Origin: Candidatus Sericytochromatia bacterium S15B-MN24 CBMW_12
GTDB taxonomy: Bacteria > Cyanobacteriota > Sericytochromatia > S15B-MN24 > UBA4093
Length of the DNA stretch: 64,000 nucleotides
Assembly: GCA_002083825.1 (NCBI GenBank)
Contig: DAZV01000047.1
Coordinates: forward strand, 62,001 to 126,000
Reading direction: 5' to 3'
Shown here: positions 51,561-59,940 of the stretch, one piece after another
Numbering within the stretch: the first letter of the stretch is position 1
Layout of the letters: every line of letters begins with the position of its first letter
The notes under the pieces: generated by a model
Databases searched by the model: none
Told to the model about the DNA's origin: nothing
The model's input: only the letters and a program-made list of their open reading frames with translations
Program-made: the position numbers and the translations under genes

Positions 51561-52571
51561 CTACGCTTTCACCGCTTGGTTGGCCTTGGCGCGCTGGGCG
51601 TCGAGTCCGCGTTGTTTGAGCGGACGCCACCAGGCCTCGTTGGCCAGGAACCACTGGATGGTTTGCTCGATCCCCGTCTCGAACGTGAAGAGGGGCTCCC
51701 AGCCGAGATCTCGCTTCATCTTGCCGGCGTCGATGGCGTATCGCTTGTCGTGGCCGGGGCGGTCCTGGACGTAACGGATGAGGCTCTCGGGTTTGCCCAG
51801 CTTGGAGAGGACGGTTCGGGTGATCTCCATGTTGGTTTTTTCGTTGTTGCCGCCGATGTTGTAGACCTCGCCGGGAATTCCCTTGTGGAGCACGGCGTCG
51901 ATGGCCAGGCAGTGGTCCTGGACGTGTAGCCAGTCGCGGACGTTGAGGCCGTCTCCGTAGACGGGAACCTGCTGGTCTTCCATCAGGTTGGTGATGAACA
52001 GCGGGATCAGCTTCTCGGGGAACTGGAAGGGGCCGTAGTTGTTGGAGCAGCGGGTGATGAGGGTCGGGAACTTGAAGGTCTCGAAGTAGGCCCGGGCGAG
52101 AAGGTCGGAGCCGGCCTTGGAGGCAGAGTAGGGGCTGTTGGGAGCGAGCGGGGTCTCCTCGGTGAAGAAGCCGGTCGCTCCGAGCGAGCCGTAGACCTCG
52201 TCGGTCGAGACATGGACGAAGCGTTCGACGCCGTGGCGCTTGGCGGCGTCGAGCAGGACCTGGGTGCCCATGACGTTGGTGCGCACGAAGGATCCGGGAT
52301 CCGTGAGCGAGCGGTCGACATGGCTCTCGGCGGCCAGGTGAAGTACCGCACCGACGCCTGGCATCAGGCCGTCGACCAGATCGGCGTCCGTGATGTCCCC
52401 GTGGACGAACTGGTAGTTGGCCATCCCGTCGATGTCCGCGAGGGAGTCCTTGTTGCCTGCGTAGGTGAGGGCGTCGAGGTTGACGACGTGGTACTGGGGG
52501 TAGGTTTTGACCATGTGGCGGACGAGGTTGCTGCCGATGAACCCCGCACCGCCGGTAATCAAGAGCTTCAT
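51561..52571 (-). CDS. rfbB: dTDP-glucose 4,6-dehydratase
   Basis: 336 residues. [53 protein letters not shown] with TEETPLAPNSPYSASKAGSD (catalytic Y-x3-K) and RCSNNYGPFQFPEKLIPL: textbook RmlB. Makes dTDP-4-keto-6-deoxyglucose. The rmlC/rmlD genes for rhamnose are not in the window, so the final sugar is open. Its 155-bp upstream gap to rmlA is filled by two tandem hairpin elements. Confidence 0.95.
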   Translation of the reverse strand: MKLLITGGAGFIGSNLVRHMVKTYPQYHVVNLDALTYAGNKDSLADIDGMANYQFVHGDITDADLVDGLMPGVGAVLHLAAESHVDRSLTDPGSFVRTNVMGTQVLLDAAKRHGVERFVHVSTDEVYGSLGATGFFTEETPLAPNSPYSASKAGSDLLARAYFETFKFPTLITRCSNNYGPFQFPEKLIPLFITNLMEDQQVPVYGDGLNVRDWLHVQDHCLAIDAVLHKGIPGEVYNIGGNNEKTNMEITRTVLSKLGKPESLIRYVQDRPGHDKRYAIDAGKMKRDLGWEPLFTFETGIEQTIQWFLANEAWWRPLKQRGLDAQRAKANQAVKA

Positions 52572-52590
52572 GAGCGACTCCTATATAATC

Positions 52591-52626
52591 GTTTCTTCAG
52601 GCCCTCGGCCTTACGAAACAGCCGCG
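52591..52626 (-). repeat. Short hairpin element, copy C (36 bp)
   Basis: Plus strand GTTTCTTCAGG-CCCTCGG-CCTTACGAAAC then AGCCGCG. The outer arms are identical to copy A's, but the 50-60-base centre is replaced by a short loop. 11 bp separate it from copy B. It ends 20 bp upstream of the rfbB start codon. Confidence 0.8.
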
Positions 52627-52637
52627 TTTTATAGGTT

Positions 52638-52730
52638 GTTTCTTCAGGACAGCGAGAGAAGGGTAATCAATCCTGAAAGCCAAGTTCACGGCTATCTCTC
52701 GCTGCCTTAATCAACAGCCGCGGGCGCTAA
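52638..52730 (-). repeat. 93-bp hairpin element, copy B
   Basis: Same length as copy A. Arms GTTTCTTCAGGACAGCGAGAGA and TCTCTCGCTGCCTTA are shared base for base with A, but the 35-base centre matches A at only about 16 positions while still pairing internally (AGCC / GGCT). It starts at the TAG stop of rmlA. Confidence 0.85.
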
Positions 52731-53797
52731 ACGATGCTGAACTGGGAGTTGTCTCCCAGCATGAGGCGGTAGGCCTTGGGTTTGATCTCGCCGCGGGTGA
52801 CTTCGACGTTCTTGCCTAGCAGGGAGTCGGTGATCCGGCCGTTGATGTTGAGGATGGAGCTGCCTTCGAGGATGATCGAGTGTTCGATCTCGGCGTTGGC
52901 GATGGTGACATCGCGGTTGATGGCGGTGTAGGGGCCGACGTAGGTGTTGGTGAGCTTGCAGTTCTCGCCGATGATGGCGGGTCCGCGCACGATGCAGTTC
53001 GAGAGGCGCGCGCCCTTGGCGATGACGACCCGGCCCTGGATCTCGCAGTCCCCGATCAGTTCGCCTTCGATGACCGAGTCCTTGATGTCGTCGAGCATGA
53101 TTCGGTTGGCCTCGAGCATGTCGGAGAGCTTGCCGGTGTCTTTCCACCAGCCGGTGACGAGGTGGGGGTTGACCCGGTAGCCCTCGGTGATGAGCCACTG
53201 GATGGCGTCGGTGATCTCGAGTTCGCCGCGGGGCGAGGGTTTGATGGCGTTGACGGCCTTGAAGATGGTTTCGGTGAAGAGGTAGACCCCGACGAGCGCG
53301 AGGTCGCTCTTGGGTTCCTTGGGCTTCTCTTCGAGGGTGACGACCCGGCCCTCGGCGTTGAGGACGGCCACCCCGAACTGGTTGGGGTTGGGAACCTTGG
53401 CCAGCAGGATGAGCGAGTCCGGCTTCGAGGCCTCGAACTCGTCGACGAAGCTGGTGATGCCTCCGCGGATCAGGTTGTCGCCCAGGTACATGACGAAGGG
53501 TTCGCCCGCCATGAACTCCTCGGAGATCTTGACCGCGTGGGCGAGTCCCAGGGGGGCTTCCTGGGGAAGGTAGGTGATCGCCACGCCCCAGGCCGAGCCG
53601 TCGCCGACCGCCGCTCGGACCTCGGGACCGGTGTCCCCGATGATGATGCCGATCTCTCGGATCCCGGCATCGCGCATGGCCTCGATGGCATAGAACAAGA
53701 TCGGCTTGTTGGCTACCGGGACGAGTTGCTTGGCGGCGGTGTGGGTGATGGGGCGCAGACGCGTCCCTTTTCCCCCGCTCAGGATCAGCCCTTTCAT
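52727..53797 (-). CDS. rfbA: Glucose-1-phosphate thymidylyltransferase, long form with beta-helix domain
   Basis: 356 residues. Nucleotidyltransferase signature GLILSGGKGTRLRPITHTAAKQLVPVANKPI, PFVMYLGDNLI and VTGWWKDTGKLSDML; C-terminal hexapeptide-like repeats (GDCEIQGRVVIAKGARLSN, IGENCKLTNTYVGPYT). This is the StrD/RmlA3-like long form, about 60 residues longer than RmlA. Gives dTDP-glucose for RfbB. The start is ATG 53797 (MKGLILSGGKG); an open frame extends upstream. Stop codon lies in element B. Confidence 0.92.
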   Translation of the reverse strand: MKGLILSGGKGTRLRPITHTAAKQLVPVANKPILFYAIEAMRDAGIREIGIIIGDTGPEVRAAVGDGSAWGVAITYLPQEAPLGLAHAVKISEEFMAGEPFVMYLGDNLIRGGITSFVDEFEASKPDSLILLAKVPNPNQFGVAVLNAEGRVVTLEEKPKEPKSDLALVGVYLFTETIFKAVNAIKPSPRGELEITDAIQWLITEGYRVNPHLVTGWWKDTGKLSDMLEANRIMLDDIKDSVIEGELIGDCEIQGRVVIAKGARLSNCIVRGPAIIGENCKLTNTYVGPYTAINRDVTIANAEIEHSIILEGSSILNINGRITDSLLGKNVEVTRGEIKPKAYRLMLGDNSQFSIV

Positions 53798-53918
53798 TGG
53801 TTCGTGCCCTTTCTGTCGTGGCCAGCCATGGCCGGATCGCATCACGTGAATAGAGCGGCTGCATTCTTATTCTAGGCGGGGCTCGGTGTTGCCGCAAGGG
53901 AGTCGAGAACAGGGTTTC

Positions 53919-53952
53919 TCGTCGATCGACGAAGCGTCACGCGGCGAGGCGC
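53919..53952. repeat. Short palindromes between gtrB-like gene and rmlA
   Basis: TCGTCGATCGACGA (53919-53932) is a perfect 14-bp palindrome; GAAGCG and CGCTTC flank a 13-base loop just beyond it. Possibly an inefficient terminator after the gene ending at 53954. The rest of the 156-bp gap shows nothing clear. Confidence 0.35.
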
Positions 53953-53953
53953 T

Positions 53954-54940
53954 TCACATGTGGCTGCTTTTCCGGGGGGCGGGTGGCCTGGCCCCGTCCT
54001 CTCTCGAATCGAACCCGAGCGCATCCTGAATCAGGTAGAGCGGCCGCCGCTTGACCTCGTCGCTGATTCGGCCGATGTACTCGCCGACGATCCCCAAGGT
54101 GAGCAATTGCACTCCCCCCAGGAACAACATGATCACCATCATCGAGGCCCAGCCCGTGATGGTCTCCTGGGTAAAAAGCCTCAAGTAAACGACCCAGAGA
54201 ATTCCGAGAAAGCTCATGGCCGAGGCGATGAACCCAAAGAAGGTGGCCAGTTGGAGCGGAATGAACGAAAAGGAGACGATCCCGTCGAGAGCAAAGCGAA
54301 TCATCTTCCTCAGCGGATACTTGGTCTCTCCCGCGAACCGCTCCGAGCGGGAAAAGGTGATCCCGGTCTGCCGAAAGCCGATCCAGCTCACCAAGCCCCG
54401 AACGAAGCGATTCCTCTCGTTGAAAAGCTTCATGGCCTCGATGGCCCTGCGGCTCATCAGGCGGAAATCCCCCGTATCCACCGGAATCTCCACGTGGGTG
54501 ATGCGCTTGAGCAGACGATAAAAGAAGGCTGCGGTCGCACGCTTGAAGAGGGTGTCGCCTTCCCTCCTCTCCCGAACGGCGTATACCACGTCATACCCCT
54601 CCCGCCACTTCTCGAGCATCAGGCCGATGAGCTCCGGAGGATCCTGGAGGTCGGCGTCGATGACGACGACCGCTTCCCCACGGGCATGGTCCATGCCGGC
54701 GGTGATGGCCACCTGATGGCCGAAGTTGCGCGAAAAATTAAGCACCCGAACCCGCCTGTCCGCGGCCGCGAGCTCCGTGAGCAAAACCATGCTCCGGTCC
54801 GTGCTGCCGTCGTTCACGAAAACGAGCTCGTAGGTCGCGCCAAGTCCCTCACTCGTACTCGTCAGGCGACGGTAGAGCGCCGCGATGACTTGCTCCTCGT
54901 TGAAGATCGGCACGACCACCGACAGGCAAGGCCTTTCCAT
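53954..54940 (-). CDS. GT2 glycosyltransferase, GtrB/polyprenyl-phosphate sugar synthase-like
   Basis: 328 residues. CLSVVVPIFNEEQVIAALYRRL, FVNDGSTDRS, VVIDADLQDPPELI (DxD) and TGDFRLMSRRAIEAM, then two C-terminal transmembrane helices (FSFIPLQLATFFGFIASAMSF; MMVIMLFLGGVQLLTLGIVGEYIG). This is the GtrB/ArnC/DPM layout, making a polyprenyl-phosphate-linked sugar that a GT-C enzyme then uses. ATG 54940 has GGAGGAA upstream. Four genes from 56423 to 53954 overlap or abut. Confidence 0.88.
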   Translation of the reverse strand: MERPCLSVVVPIFNEEQVIAALYRRLTSTSEGLGATYELVFVNDGSTDRSMVLLTELAAADRRVRVLNFSRNFGHQVAITAGMDHARGEAVVVIDADLQDPPELIGLMLEKWREGYDVVYAVRERREGDTLFKRATAAFFYRLLKRITHVEIPVDTGDFRLMSRRAIEAMKLFNERNRFVRGLVSWIGFRQTGITFSRSERFAGETKYPLRKMIRFALDGIVSFSFIPLQLATFFGFIASAMSFLGILWVVYLRLFTQETITGWASMMVIMLFLGGVQLLTLGIVGEYIGRISDEVKRRPLYLIQDALGFDSREDGARPPAPRKSSHM

Positions 54941-55668
54941 TAGCGTTCCTCCATGTCCGGCAGCGTCTCGGCAATGGCGATCGCCGAGATGCCAAAGGGC
55001 AGCGGTATATAGCGCTCGAACTTCAATAACGGCACCAGCTTGTCGAAAAGACCCATCTGTCCGGTCGGAAGCAAGGTCTTGCGCAGCAAGGTGCCGTTCA
55101 CGAACCATCCCAGGGCGCCCAGCGCGTTGAAGTACTCCAGCCGCCGCGTCCGAAAGCCGCTCTCGGTCAGCAGCCGCTTCAACCCATGCTTCGAATAGCG
55201 CCGGTAGTGATCGAGTCCCGCGTCGAAGCCGTTGTAGAGAAACGGGTGGGCCGGAACCAGCAACGCAAGCCGCCCGTCGGGCTTGAGCAGGGAGCGCATC
55301 CGATCCAGGGCCGAACGATCGTCCTCGATGTGCTCAAGGACGTTCAAACAGATGATCGTGTCGAAGCGCTGAGTTTCCAGGGCCGGCGGGACGGGCTTTC
55401 CCAGGTCCCAGGCATGAACCGAAACCTGCGGGCGCGAGGCGAAGCGCTCCGCGAGAATATCCAGGTAGCCGGGCGAGACGTCCGTCAGGCAGACCCTTCG
55501 CCGGTCCTGAAGAAAAACCGAGAGATTGCCTATCCCGGAACCCACCTCCAGGACGTCCTCGCCGACGGCGGAGGCGATTTGCTCGTACATCCAGACGTTG
55601 TAGCGCCCCAAAGCTCCCGAGATCCGATCCAGCGTCTCGTGGCCGACGTCCCGTGTAGACGCGTTCAC
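54940..55668 (-). CDS. SAM-dependent methyltransferase
   Basis: 242 residues. DVLEVGSGIGNLSVFL motif I, then LTDVSPGYLDIL, FDTIICLNVLEHIEDDRSAL and LKPDGRLALLVPAHPFLYN, the class I glycan-cluster type found beside GtrB-like transferases. GTG 55668 overlaps the upstream stop (GTGA); the stop shares bases with the start of the next gene. Substrate unknown. Confidence 0.8.
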   Translation of the reverse strand: MNASTRDVGHETLDRISGALGRYNVWMYEQIASAVGEDVLEVGSGIGNLSVFLQDRRRVCLTDVSPGYLDILAERFASRPQVSVHAWDLGKPVPPALETQRFDTIICLNVLEHIEDDRSALDRMRSLLKPDGRLALLVPAHPFLYNGFDAGLDHYRRYSKHGLKRLLTESGFRTRRLEYFNALGALGWFVNGTLLRKTLLPTGQMGLFDKLVPLLKFERYIPLPFGISAIAIAETLPDMEER

Positions 55669-56423
55669 CGAACGTCGACTTCCGCGGCGGCCGCCGGGAC
55701 GATCATGGTCAGCGCGGGGCGCGGGATCGCCGCGCGATCGACGAAGCGGAAGAAAAAGAGCGTCCAGAGGGCGTCGAACGCGTCCTTCCAGCCGATCTTC
55801 TTGCCTTCGGCGTACGTTCTCCCCGCGTAGCTGATCGGAACCTCGTAGATCCGATAGCCCGCCCTCGCCACCTTGACGGTGACTTCGGGCTCGAACCCGA
55901 AGCGCTGGGACTTGAGCGGCATCTGCTGGATGATCTCGCGTCGGAAAACCTTGTAGCACGTCTCCATGTCCGTCAGGTTGATGCCGGTGAGCATGTTGGA
56001 GACCAGGGTCAGGAACTTGTTCGCCACGGAGTGCCAGAAGTAAAGGACGCGGCGCGGGTACCCCGCGAAGCGCGAGCCGTAGACGACGTCGGCGAGATCC
56101 TCGAGAATCGGCTGGATCAGTCTTGGATACTCGGCCGGATTGTATTCCAGGTCGGCATCCTGGATGATCACGATCTTCCCGGTGGCATGCCGGAAGCCCT
56201 CCCGCAGGGCAGCGCCCTTGCCCTGGTTCTTGGGCTGAAGGACGACGCGGTACCCTGCGCGCTGCCGGTAGCCGTCGAGGAGTTCGCGCGTCCCGTCCGT
56301 CGAACCATCATCCACGAGGATGATTTCCTTATCCAGATCGACGGCCTCAACACGAGCCAGTAATTCCGGCAAGCTCTGCCGCTCATTGAAAATGGGGATA
56401 ATGACGGATATCAATGGGGCCAA
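55665..56423 (-). CDS. GT2 glycosyltransferase (DPM1/polyprenyl-phosphate mannosyltransferase-like)
   Basis: 252 residues. LISVIIPIFNERQSLPELLARV, EIILVDDGSTDGTRELL, IVIIQDADLEYNPAEYPRLI (DxD) and GFEPEVTVKVARAGYRIYEVPISY. Ends without membrane helices, like soluble DPM1-type synthases. TTG 56423 is chosen because AGGGAGG lies just upstream; an in-frame ATG at 56468 would add 15 residues with no homology. Confidence 0.85.
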   Translation of the reverse strand: MAPLISVIIPIFNERQSLPELLARVEAVDLDKEIILVDDGSTDGTRELLDGYRQRAGYRVVLQPKNQGKGAALREGFRHATGKIVIIQDADLEYNPAEYPRLIQPILEDLADVVYGSRFAGYPRRVLYFWHSVANKFLTLVSNMLTGINLTDMETCYKVFRREIIQQMPLKSQRFGFEPEVTVKVARAGYRIYEVPISYAGRTYAEGKKIGWKDAFDALWTLFFFRFVDRAAIPRPALTMIVPAAAAEVDVR

Positions 56424-56537
56424 CTCGCCCTCCCTTTGGTCGAACCGTGCCGAACGACATCGTAGCATGCCGGAAAGAGTGGGGCGAATTCAGGGGGCGG
56501 CCCACGCTCGGGAATGTGTTTGCCGTCCTTTCGGGAC

Positions 56538-56600
56538 AGGACTTCCATGGCCGTTTCGGTGATGATCCGGAGCTCGAAGAGCGGGGACGAGTAATCGAGA
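56538..56600 (-). pseudogene. Relic of the 3' end of a WbaP-like sugar transferase
   Basis: This 63-bp block matches the last codons of the WbaP-like gene (45296-45358) at 50 of 63 bases. In the gene's frame it reads LFELRIITETAMEVLS, against LFDLRIIIKTAMEVLT in the intact gene. Nothing upstream of it resembles the rest of the gene, and the frame runs on through KDGKHIPERG. It lies in the 305-bp divergent gap between a GT2 gene and wzz; the only other item seen there is a 6-bp hairpin GCTCTC/GAGAGC (56687-56703) in the wzz leader. Confidence 0.75.
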
Positions 56601-56728
56601 GCGCCCGATCATCATCCGCTGAGCGCAGCTTGAACGCCCGGTTAAATTATTTTAAGGAAGTCCCAGCCCCTCACGATTTCCACTATGCTCTCCTTGAGAG
56701 AGCCTAAGCGAGGAGCATCAAGCAGAAC

Positions 56729-57655
56729 ATGAACAGAGTACCCTCCTCTCAGGCAAGTTCCTCGGCCAGTTCCGATGACGAGATCGACCTTCTGGAGGTC
56801 ATTCAGGTCATCTGGCGCGAACGCTTGCTGGTCTTGTGGTCGACGGTGATCCCCATGAGCCTCGCATTTGGGCTCTACGTCCTGCAACCGCAACTCCGCG
56901 TGGCGGAAGTGACCGTCTTCCCCCTCGAACGAAATTGGGATCACGCCGTAAGTTCGCTTGCCGATGAGGCTATGGACCCCGTGGACGCCGAGTTGAACGA
57001 CCCTCGAAATTATCGCATGCCCGATCTCGCCGACGTTCTAGAGAGTCGAGATCTGGCGACTCGGGTGGCGGAACGCATTCGAACCGATCTCTACCCGGAG
57101 GGTGCCGCGACGGCCAACGATCTGGCTGATCGACTGCAAGGCATGGTCGATATCGCCCAGCATCCCGAGTCCCATGCCTTGATCGTTCAGGCTCGGGCCG
57201 CCTCGCCGGATGTCGCCGTTGGAGTGGCGGACGCCTATGTTGCTGGCCTGCAAGACTACATGGATGAAGTCGCCCGCGACCATGCGAGCCGGAAGCGCGC
57301 GTGGGTGGAGCGGCAAATGGCCGTCAACCTGCAGGCGCTCGATGCGGGCAAGCAGAAGCTGGCCTTGTTACAGGCCGGCAGAGCCGCTGGAGCAGAGCGC
57401 GAGCACCTCGCCCGAGATTTGGCGACGAGGCAAGCGCTCTACGTGCAGCTATTCAAGCAACGTGAGGCCGCCATCCTCGCCGAAAGCAAGATCTCTGCCG
57501 AGTTTGTCTCCAACGACAAGGCCGTGGCCCTCAGCAAGCCAAAAAAGTCCAGGCTCATCCTGCTCGTTCCCTTCGCGGCACTCGCGGGGCTGACGCTCGG
57601 AGTGTTCCTGGCATTCCTCCGCTTGCGTTTGACCGGTTCACCGGCTTCGGCCTAG
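56729..57655 (+). CDS. wzz: Wzz-type polysaccharide chain-length determinant
   Basis: 308 residues. Two transmembrane helices, one near 34-53 (LLVLWSTVIPMSLAFGLYVL) and one near 277-298 (LILLVPFAALAGLTLGVFLAF), bracket a periplasmic helical domain; the DEIDLLEVIQVIWRER N-terminus is typical of the family. No C-terminal tyrosine-kinase domain, so it is a plain Wzz/PCP1 type. Regulates the Wzy polymerase encoded next. First gene of the plus-strand unit ending at 63159. Confidence 0.85.
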   Translation: MNRVPSSQASSSASSDDEIDLLEVIQVIWRERLLVLWSTVIPMSLAFGLYVLQPQLRVAEVTVFPLERNWDHAVSSLADEAMDPVDAELNDPRNYRMPDLADVLESRDLATRVAERIRTDLYPEGAATANDLADRLQGMVDIAQHPESHALIVQARAASPDVAVGVADAYVAGLQDYMDEVARDHASRKRAWVERQMAVNLQALDAGKQKLALLQAGRAAGAEREHLARDLATRQALYVQLFKQREAAILAESKISAEFVSNDKAVALSKPKKSRLILLVPFAALAGLTLGVFLAFLRLRLTGSPASA

Positions 57656-57666
57656 TACCTCTTCCG

Positions 57667-59907
57667 ATGAATCCTGCCAAAGGGCTTCGCCTTTTCACCT
57701 CTTACGCGCTGCTCGTCATCGTCGCTTGCTACCTTTCGCTAGGCAATCTTCCCCGCCTTCTCCCGGTGCCGGGCTTCAAGGATAGTTTCGCCCTCACGGA
57801 AATCCTGGTCTACGTACTCATCCCCTTGATCGCCATCTACCAAGGGAAGGCCCTCTCCGCGTTGCGCATCATCTCCCCGATCGCGATCCTCATCGGGCTA
57901 TCATTTGCCTGGGGAACCGCTCTGCACGGTTTCGACATGAAGGCGCTCATGTATGCCGTCCGGTTGCCGCTACAGCTTTGGTGCGCGACCATAACCGGCG
58001 TGATCCTCTTCGAACTCATCGAGGACAACGCCAGTCAGGTTTGTCGCTACTTCCTGTCGACCTATACCGTGCTTCTGTTGATTGGGGCGGCACTTTACGT
58101 TCTCTTTCCCCGCTCGGACGATCTTTGGCTCCTGCTGAACGAGTATGGGATCGTGTTCGTGGGAGATCCGCATGTCAACCGCTTTTACTCGACCTACTTC
58201 GATCCCAACTACTATTCCGTGATCGCCATCCTTCCCGTTATGCTCTCGTTGGTAATGTTTCGCTCCACGAAGCGCCTGATTTACTCGCTCTTGGCGGTAC
58301 TGTTCCTCGTTTCGATCATTCTGTCGGGGTCTCGGAGCGGTATCGCCGCCGTGGCGCTCTTCCTGCTCGCCATCGGCAGTCCCAAGCTGCTACGCCTCGC
58401 CTCGCTGAAGACCACCAAGACGGCGCTTCGCTCTTTCGGTCTGACCGTTTTTGCCGCCCTTGCGCTAGGCCCGCTTTACCTCGACAATATGATGCGGCTC
58501 GTGAAACGCTTGGGGGCCATGCAGAAGGATCCTTCCGCGCTCCAGCGCTTCAAGTCCTTCGACTACGGGCTAGACGTCATCACCGATCACCCCTTCCTCG
58601 GGCTGGGCTACAATTACCTCGCCGTACTGGGACCGCGCGAAATTGCCTTCCAGCCGATCGATTCATCCTTGCTCTTCATGACGGCTAACTTCGGCATGGT
58701 TTTTACCTGGTTATTGATACTCTTGGGAGGCCTCGGAATCTTCAATTTGACTCGAAAACTTCCCATCCTGGACCGTTTCCAGCCTGAGAGCGGGCTCTTG
58801 GTACGCTATCTCTTCGTTTACCTGGCGATTTGCGTGCTTTTCGCCAGCTTCTTCAATAACCTCGTGCTCTATCAGTTCTGGTTGTTTCCCATGGTGGCGC
58901 TTTTCGTGTATCTTTTTCAACTGGCCAGGGACCTGCATCATCGGGAGCTAGCTTCGCCGCGCGTCGGTCCGAACGAGCGACGGCTCCCATTGCCGGGTTT
59001 AGAAGCGGGGACGTCGCTCATGCAAGAAAAGAGAGCCTCCGGGCGTATCGGAGTGGTGATCGTCACCTGGAATTCGGCGACGACCATCGACTCCTGCCTC
59101 GCCTCGATCCCCGCGGGCTTGCCCGTGGTGGTGGTGGATAACGGCTCGAGCGATGACACGCGAGAACGAGTCGCCAAGTCGGGAGCGATGCTCCTTGCTG
59201 CCGAGCGAAACCTGGGCTTCGGAGCTGCCTGCAACCTTGGCGCCACCCACCTGGACGGCATGGACCTCTTGCTCTTGAACCCGGATGCCGCGCTTCAACC
59301 TGGAAGCATCGAGACGATGCGGCGCGTCCTGGATGCCGATCCGACCATCGGGGTCGTCGGCCCCCTGATCCGCGACGTCGACGGCGAACTCGAACTGTCC
59401 TGGGGCTCGGATCCAACGCTGTTCCGGGAGTGGAATCGAAAACACGAACATGCGCGCGCGGTTGCCGCTCCCGTTCAACCGAGCACCGTGGACTGGGTGA
59501 CGGGGGGCTGCTGCTTGATCCGGCGGTCGGCATGGGAGTCGGTCACGGGCTTTGACGAGCGTTACTTCCTCTACTTCGAGGATCTCGATTTCTGCCGGCG
59601 CGTTCGCCGAGCCGGCTACCTGGTGCGCTTGGAGCCTGGAGCCACGGCCGTGCACGCCCGCGGGACCAGCTCCAGGCAAATCGGTCACCTCGTGGAGCGT
59701 TACTACCGAGCCAGCCAGCTCCGCTACTACGGAACCTACCACGATCGCTTTCAGCGCCTGGGTCTCAGGATTTACCTGGCTTTCAAGTACGGACGCAAGA
59801 TGAATCGCTCGCCTTACTATCGGCAGATCGTACATATGGTGCTCATCCCAGGATTCCCATCGATCGAGCCGCCTGAAACTCGCCTACCGGTCAAATCTGA
59901 GCGATAA
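57667..59907 (+). CDS. Fusion of Wzy-like O-antigen polymerase/ligase and GT2 glycosyltransferase
   Basis: 746 residues. About 1-430 is a multi-pass membrane protein with roughly 10-12 helices and a large periplasmic loop (SIILSGSRSGIAAVALF, HPFLGLGYNYLAVLG, FGMVFTWLLILLGGLGIF), the O-antigen_lig/Wzy pattern. From about 457 a complete rhamnosyltransferase-like GT2 follows: IGVVIVTWNSATTIDSCLASI, VVVVDNGSSDD, LGFGAACNLG, LLLLNPDAAL, and DWVTGGCCLIRRSAWESVTGFDERYFLYFEDLDFCRR. No stop separates the parts; an internal ATG at 59020 (MQEKRASGRIG) could give a separate GT2. The usual lengths are about 430 and 300 residues. Confidence 0.85.
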   Translation: MNPAKGLRLFTSYALLVIVACYLSLGNLPRLLPVPGFKDSFALTEILVYVLIPLIAIYQGKALSALRIISPIAILIGLSFAWGTALHGFDMKALMYAVRLPLQLWCATITGVILFELIEDNASQVCRYFLSTYTVLLLIGAALYVLFPRSDDLWLLLNEYGIVFVGDPHVNRFYSTYFDPNYYSVIAILPVMLSLVMFRSTKRLIYSLLAVLFLVSIILSGSRSGIAAVALFLLAIGSPKLLRLASLKTTKTALRSFGLTVFAALALGPLYLDNMMRLVKRLGAMQKDPSALQRFKSFDYGLDVITDHPFLGLGYNYLAVLGPREIAFQPIDSSLLFMTANFGMVFTWLLILLGGLGIFNLTRKLPILDRFQPESGLLVRYLFVYLAICVLFASFFNNLVLYQFWLFPMVALFVYLFQLARDLHHRELASPRVGPNERRLPLPGLEAGTSLMQEKRASGRIGVVIVTWNSATTIDSCLASIPAGLPVVVVDNGSSDDTRERVAKSGAMLLAAERNLGFGAACNLGATHLDGMDLLLLNPDAALQPGSIETMRRVLDADPTIGVVGPLIRDVDGELELSWGSDPTLFREWNRKHEHARAVAAPVQPSTVDWVTGGCCLIRRSAWESVTGFDERYFLYFEDLDFCRRVRRAGYLVRLEPGATAVHARGTSSRQIGHLVERYYRASQLRYYGTYHDRFQRLGLRIYLAFKYGRKMNRSPYYRQIVHMVLIPGFPSIEPPETRLPVKSER

Positions 59908-59940
59908 TGGTGCTGGAACGTCTGAATAGCAGGACCCACG

